Positions 20,329 to 22,941 of a stretch of 22,941 nucleotides of DNA are shown here, piece after piece. Below the pieces are notes generated by a model. The model saw only the letters and a list, made by a program, of their open reading frames with translations. It made no database searches and was not told where the DNA came from. Origin of the DNA: Saccoglossus kowalevskii (Eukaryota; Hemichordata; Enteropneusta; Harrimaniidae). The stretch's first letter is position 1; the number at the start of each line of letters is the position of its first letter. The DNA lies in contig NW_003153258.1 in assembly GCF_000003605.2 (NCBI RefSeq), positions 64,219-87,159 on the forward strand. The letters are read 5' to 3'. A program made the translations under genes and the position numbers.

Positions 20329-20601
20329 ATGGCCACTGCAGAGGAAAACATCGTGACTGCAGTAAATGAAAATGGGGGCCACAACCTTCTTATTTTGGGC
20401 CAAGCAGGCACGGGCAAAACTAAATTGATTACAGGAATCAACGAAAGATTAATGCGATTCAAAAAGGTTGCCATGACCGCATTAACAGGCAGAATTCGCC
20501 GACTCCATAGGGCTGACAGCAATAGTATACGGAATTTTGAAATAAGTGGTCTTAGACACGCCCACATTATAAGCCAATCAGAACCAAGCATGCATTTATA
20601 A
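20329..20601 (+). CDS. P-loop NTPase N-terminus, PIF1-helicase-like, first exon or truncated
   Basis: The ATG sits in good context (AACATGG) and opens a 90-codon frame. Residues 18-31 read HNLLILGQAGTGKT, a Walker A motif preceded by a hydrophobic strand. VAMTALTG follows at residues 47-54, as in motif Ia of PIF1-type superfamily 1 helicases, whose domain begins close to the N-terminus. After about residue 54 (position 20490) similarity stops abruptly and the peptide becomes unlike any helicase. The frame ends at TAA right at the 3' tail of LINE copy C. Either exon 1 ends near 20490 with other exons outside the window, or the gene was truncated by insertion. A Helitron helicase fragment is another possibility. 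It is divergent from URAD across a CRE-bearing promoter. Confidence 0.55.
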   Translation: MATAEENIVTAVNENGGHNLLILGQAGTGKTKLITGINERLMRFKKVAMTALTGRIRRLHRADSNSIRNFEISGLRHAHIISQSEPSMHL

Positions 20602-21972
20602 TAATATTTATTAGGCGCATAAAATCCTTAGGAAAGGTTAAAAGGGTCTTACAAAAAAAAATTTTAAAACTATAATCTAAAAAGAAAAAAAAAACTATTC
20701 TAAAAATATAAAACAAATCAAAAACAAATATGAATAAACAATTTGCAACCAACGGTCAATACAGAATATAGAATGATCACAAATTGTAACCTAATACACT
20801 GATTATAATTTGTCCCTATGATGGCTGTAAGCTGGACATTTCATTTCAAAATGTTGCTCATCCTCAATTATATTTGGCTGCACATATCACATGTTCTTTT
20901 ATCTAATTACTATGTCTGCATATTGATTAAGAAATTTTCAATTTTTAAATCTTGTTTAAAAAGTCTGTATGTTCTTAGTTTGTTTTTAGCCAAGGTTTGT
21001 TTTCTATTATCATTATGCATGTCTAAAATCCATTGGTTCTCAAATGATTTGTTTATTTGTTTATGAATAAAGTCTAAATTTTTCTTATTTATTATTTCAC
21101 TTGAGTTTACAATGGTGACAACATCTATATCTTGCATGAGGGTTTCTACACTTGTAAAAACCATTTACTTTTTACATTCTTATTTACTAAGTAGGATTCT
21201 CTTAATAATGTGTTATCAGAGTTTGTTACTCGGCTGAAGTACTTAAGTCGTTGTTTCTTGATAAAACAGTCAATGGGGTACCTTCCTAGCTCACAATAAA
21301 CAGCCATTTTTGGTGTGAATTTGGAGAGACCAAGAATAAAACAACGAAATGAAACATGGACATCCTCAATTGCAGACTTAGTTGTGCTTTCATCACCTCA
21401 AACATCACTACTGTATACAATAATGGGTCTTATCAGTTTGTCAAATAAAGAGAGTTGAAAGGGTATGTTTAGTGTGTTGTCATAACCGAGTTTGCATTTC
21501 AATGCAAAGAGAGCTTTATTTTTTTAAGTTATTGATACCCTCTTTATGTTTGCCATTAGCACTTAAAGTTATACCCAGTTAATTGATTTGCTTAACAATG
21601 GCAATTTCTTTTTCAGCGAAGAAGAATATATTATTGCTCAGGGCTCTGTTTGATTTATTGAATAAAATAACCTTTGTTTTCTCTGTATTAACAGCCAGGC
21701 GCCATTTTGACGTATATATTTTTAAGTTGTTTAAACAGTTTTGTAGCCCCTTAGCAGATTTAGATAAAATGACAACATCATCTGCATATAGGAGAAAACT
21801 TACTTTTAAATTATCAAGAACGGGGGAGTCACAGTTTTCAGAGTTGACTACTGTCAGTCAGTCACGATCAAAATATTGCTGAAACAGCTTGCTAGCAGTT
21901 TTAAGTTCATTCCGAATTTCCCAGCACTCTCTATCAAACCATGGAGCTAAAATAAGATTATTTTAGCTCCAT
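20598..21972 (-). mobile_element. LINE copy C: internally deleted non-LTR retrotransposon
   Basis: On the minus strand, in order: APWFDRECWEIRNELK (21947 downwards), the linker between endonuclease and RT; a TGA shortly after; then LLYADDVVILSKSAKG, with the catalytic YADD at 21788-21777, and KWRLAVNTEKTKV. Next come LFDKLIRPIIVYSSDV, FILGLSKFTPKMAVYCELGR (around 21300), KLRTYRLFKQDLKIENFL (around 20940), and a CDMC...EDEQHFEMKC zinc-knuckle-like end (around 20850). The segment between the linker and YADD, most of the RT fingers, is missing. Stops and frameshifts are frequent. The 3' tail is TAATAAATATTATTAT near 20598-20615. Confidence 0.88.
21941..21972. repeat. 15-bp perfect inverted repeat at the LINE C 5' junction
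   Basis: ATGGAGCTAAAATAA (21941-21955), a GA spacer, then the exact reverse complement (21958-21972). ATCAAACCAT occurs on both sides of the hairpin as a direct repeat (21933-21942 and about 21974-21983). This overlaps the APWFD codons of LINE copy C. Confidence 0.95.
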
Positions 21973-21983
21973 GATCAAACCAT

Positions 21984-22432
21984 ATTTTGATTTCTCTTTT
22001 TTTCTTTTTTTTTAATTTTGGGTGTCATTATTTTGACAGTTTTGTACGCGACTGATGACAACAAAGCACTAAATTTAAGATGGCTGTGCCCGGCAATTGA
22101 CATACAGTGGGACTTAAAGGGCGGATTCGTCGTGCCGTGCCCTCTTCAATATAGGACTCATAGGGATGTATACAATGCGTGTAAAATACATTGTTTATTT
22201 ACATGAAATTCGAACACGCGCACTTTAACAATGAATCTGGGTTATTGTTCTTTGTCAAAAAATGTCATGATTATTCATGAGTGGGTGTGTGGAAGTAAAC
22301 ATGACCTTTTAAAGGTTGGGACTAGTGGTGGTAACATGTGAATGTTTTGCTGCTCGACATATCTGGTAGTTTAGAACTGAAAATGTAGTACTAATTTTGA
22401 ATTATGAATCTCTATTGTAAAAAGGACTAATG
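21984..22432. other. Non-coding stretch, no gene seen
   Basis: Starts with a T-rich tract and includes a GC-richer patch at about 22085-22145. No domain or convincing exon is seen. Confidence 0.5.
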
Positions 22433-22552
22433 AGCTATAGTATAGGGATCATGAAGTTTCCGGCTGTCTGTGGGCGATTTCTCCTATCAAAAAATCTGGA
22501 AATTGGGTCAAAAATGCTGAAAATAGCTATAGTATCGGGATCATGAAGTTTC
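22433..22552 (+). repeat. 28-bp direct repeat pair, 92 bp apart
   Basis: 22433-22460 and 22525-22552 differ at one base (AGCTATAGTAT, then A or C, then GGGATCATGAAGTTTC). The second copy ends exactly where LINE ORF1 similarity begins at 22553. Confidence 0.93.
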
Positions 22553-22941
22553 TTAGATCAGTATATAAGAAGAGAAAACCTTGTCATTAGTGGTGTGCCA
22601 CAAACAGAAAGTGAAAATACAGATGCAATAGCTCTGAAAATCGCTCAGATCGCGGACAAAAACATCACCATGTCGGACATAGATGTCTCGCATCGTATCG
22701 GAAAACGAAAGCCGTCGGTTGGTCAGCGCATGGAACTATAGTTCTATGGTCAGCGTTACAATTCCCCCTCTCAAATTATTATCAGATTCACAAGTAGAAG
22801 AGCTCGCGATGCTGTGTACAAGGCCCGCAAAAACCTGTCAACCGTTAAAACATCGAGTCTCGGTTACGAAGTTACAAATGATATATATATAAATGAGAAC
22901 TTAACGCCTATTGGAAAAGCTTTATTTACTAAGGTAAACAT
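22553..22941 (+). pseudogene. LINE copy D: ORF1p RNA-binding (RRM-like) region, 5'-truncated
   Basis: The frame from 22553 reads LDQYIRRENLVISGVP, then SDIDVSHRIGKRKPS, a TAG stop at 22739-22741, and onward IIIRFTSRRARDAVYKARKN and DIYINENLTPIGKALF to the window edge. These are standard landmarks of the L1-type ORF1 RRM-like domain that binds element RNA in many animal LINEs. The coiled coil expected upstream is absent, so the copy is 5'-truncated. The stop sits in a 27-nt in-frame segment bounded by GGTCAGCG repeats. It is the same strand as LINE B and opposite to LINE C, and probably a separate insertion. Confidence 0.85.

Noticed and set aside
20250-20591. 113-codon minus-strand ORF over the P-loop region
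   Set aside because: It is the antisense shadow of the frame with Walker A.
21583-21882. 99-codon plus-strand ORF
   Set aside because: It is the antisense of the YADD region of LINE C.

Overview
The window looks like AT-rich nuclear DNA of an animal, most likely a marine invertebrate. The evidence is a gene with an intron of nearly 6 kb bounded by GT-AG sites, decayed non-LTR retrotransposons, small terminal-inverted-repeat elements, a minisatellite, and no operon-like gene packing. The phylum cannot be fixed from sequence alone. A lophotrochozoan such as a mollusc is a guess based on gene architecture and repeat style.

One gene is clear and looks intact: URAD (OHCU decarboxylase, a peroxisomal uric-acid degradation enzyme) on the minus strand. 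Exon 1 is 19816-19990 and exon 2 is 13660-14003. The join gives a 172-residue protein with the family active-site residues and a C-terminal SHL peroxisome signal. A second gene-like feature lies head-to-head with it: a plus-strand ORF from 20329 encoding a P-loop (Walker A) segment like the start of a PIF1-type helicase. It either continues in unseen exons or is truncated. The 338-bp gap between the two start codons holds two perfect TGACGTCA (CRE) sites, so it may be a bidirectional promoter.

Layout: 1-531 is a 29-bp minisatellite. 532-7900 is largely non-coding, with one GC-rich unrecognised ORF near 3663-3947 and a dispersed repeat near 5831-5946. 7928-8055 is a small MITE. About 8170-9405 (minus) and 9540-11093 (plus) are two decayed LINE copies lying head-to-head. 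11377-11725 is a diverged tandem repeat, and two perfect three-unit heat-shock-type motifs lie at 12362-12478. The URAD intron (14004-19815) holds a decayed DNA transposon with palindromic subterminal repeats (14790-15515), a 34-bp perfect palindrome, an unrecognised 77-codon coding remnant on the opposite strand (16603-16836) and several repeat pairs. 20598-21972 is a third LINE copy (minus) with an internal deletion and a hairpin at its 5' junction. 22553-22941 is the ORF1 RNA-binding region of another LINE (plus), running off the window.

Nothing here amounts to a defence or other multi-gene system. The points most worth checking are the CRE-bearing divergent promoter, the unidentified intronic coding remnant, and the palindromic structures at transposon junctions.
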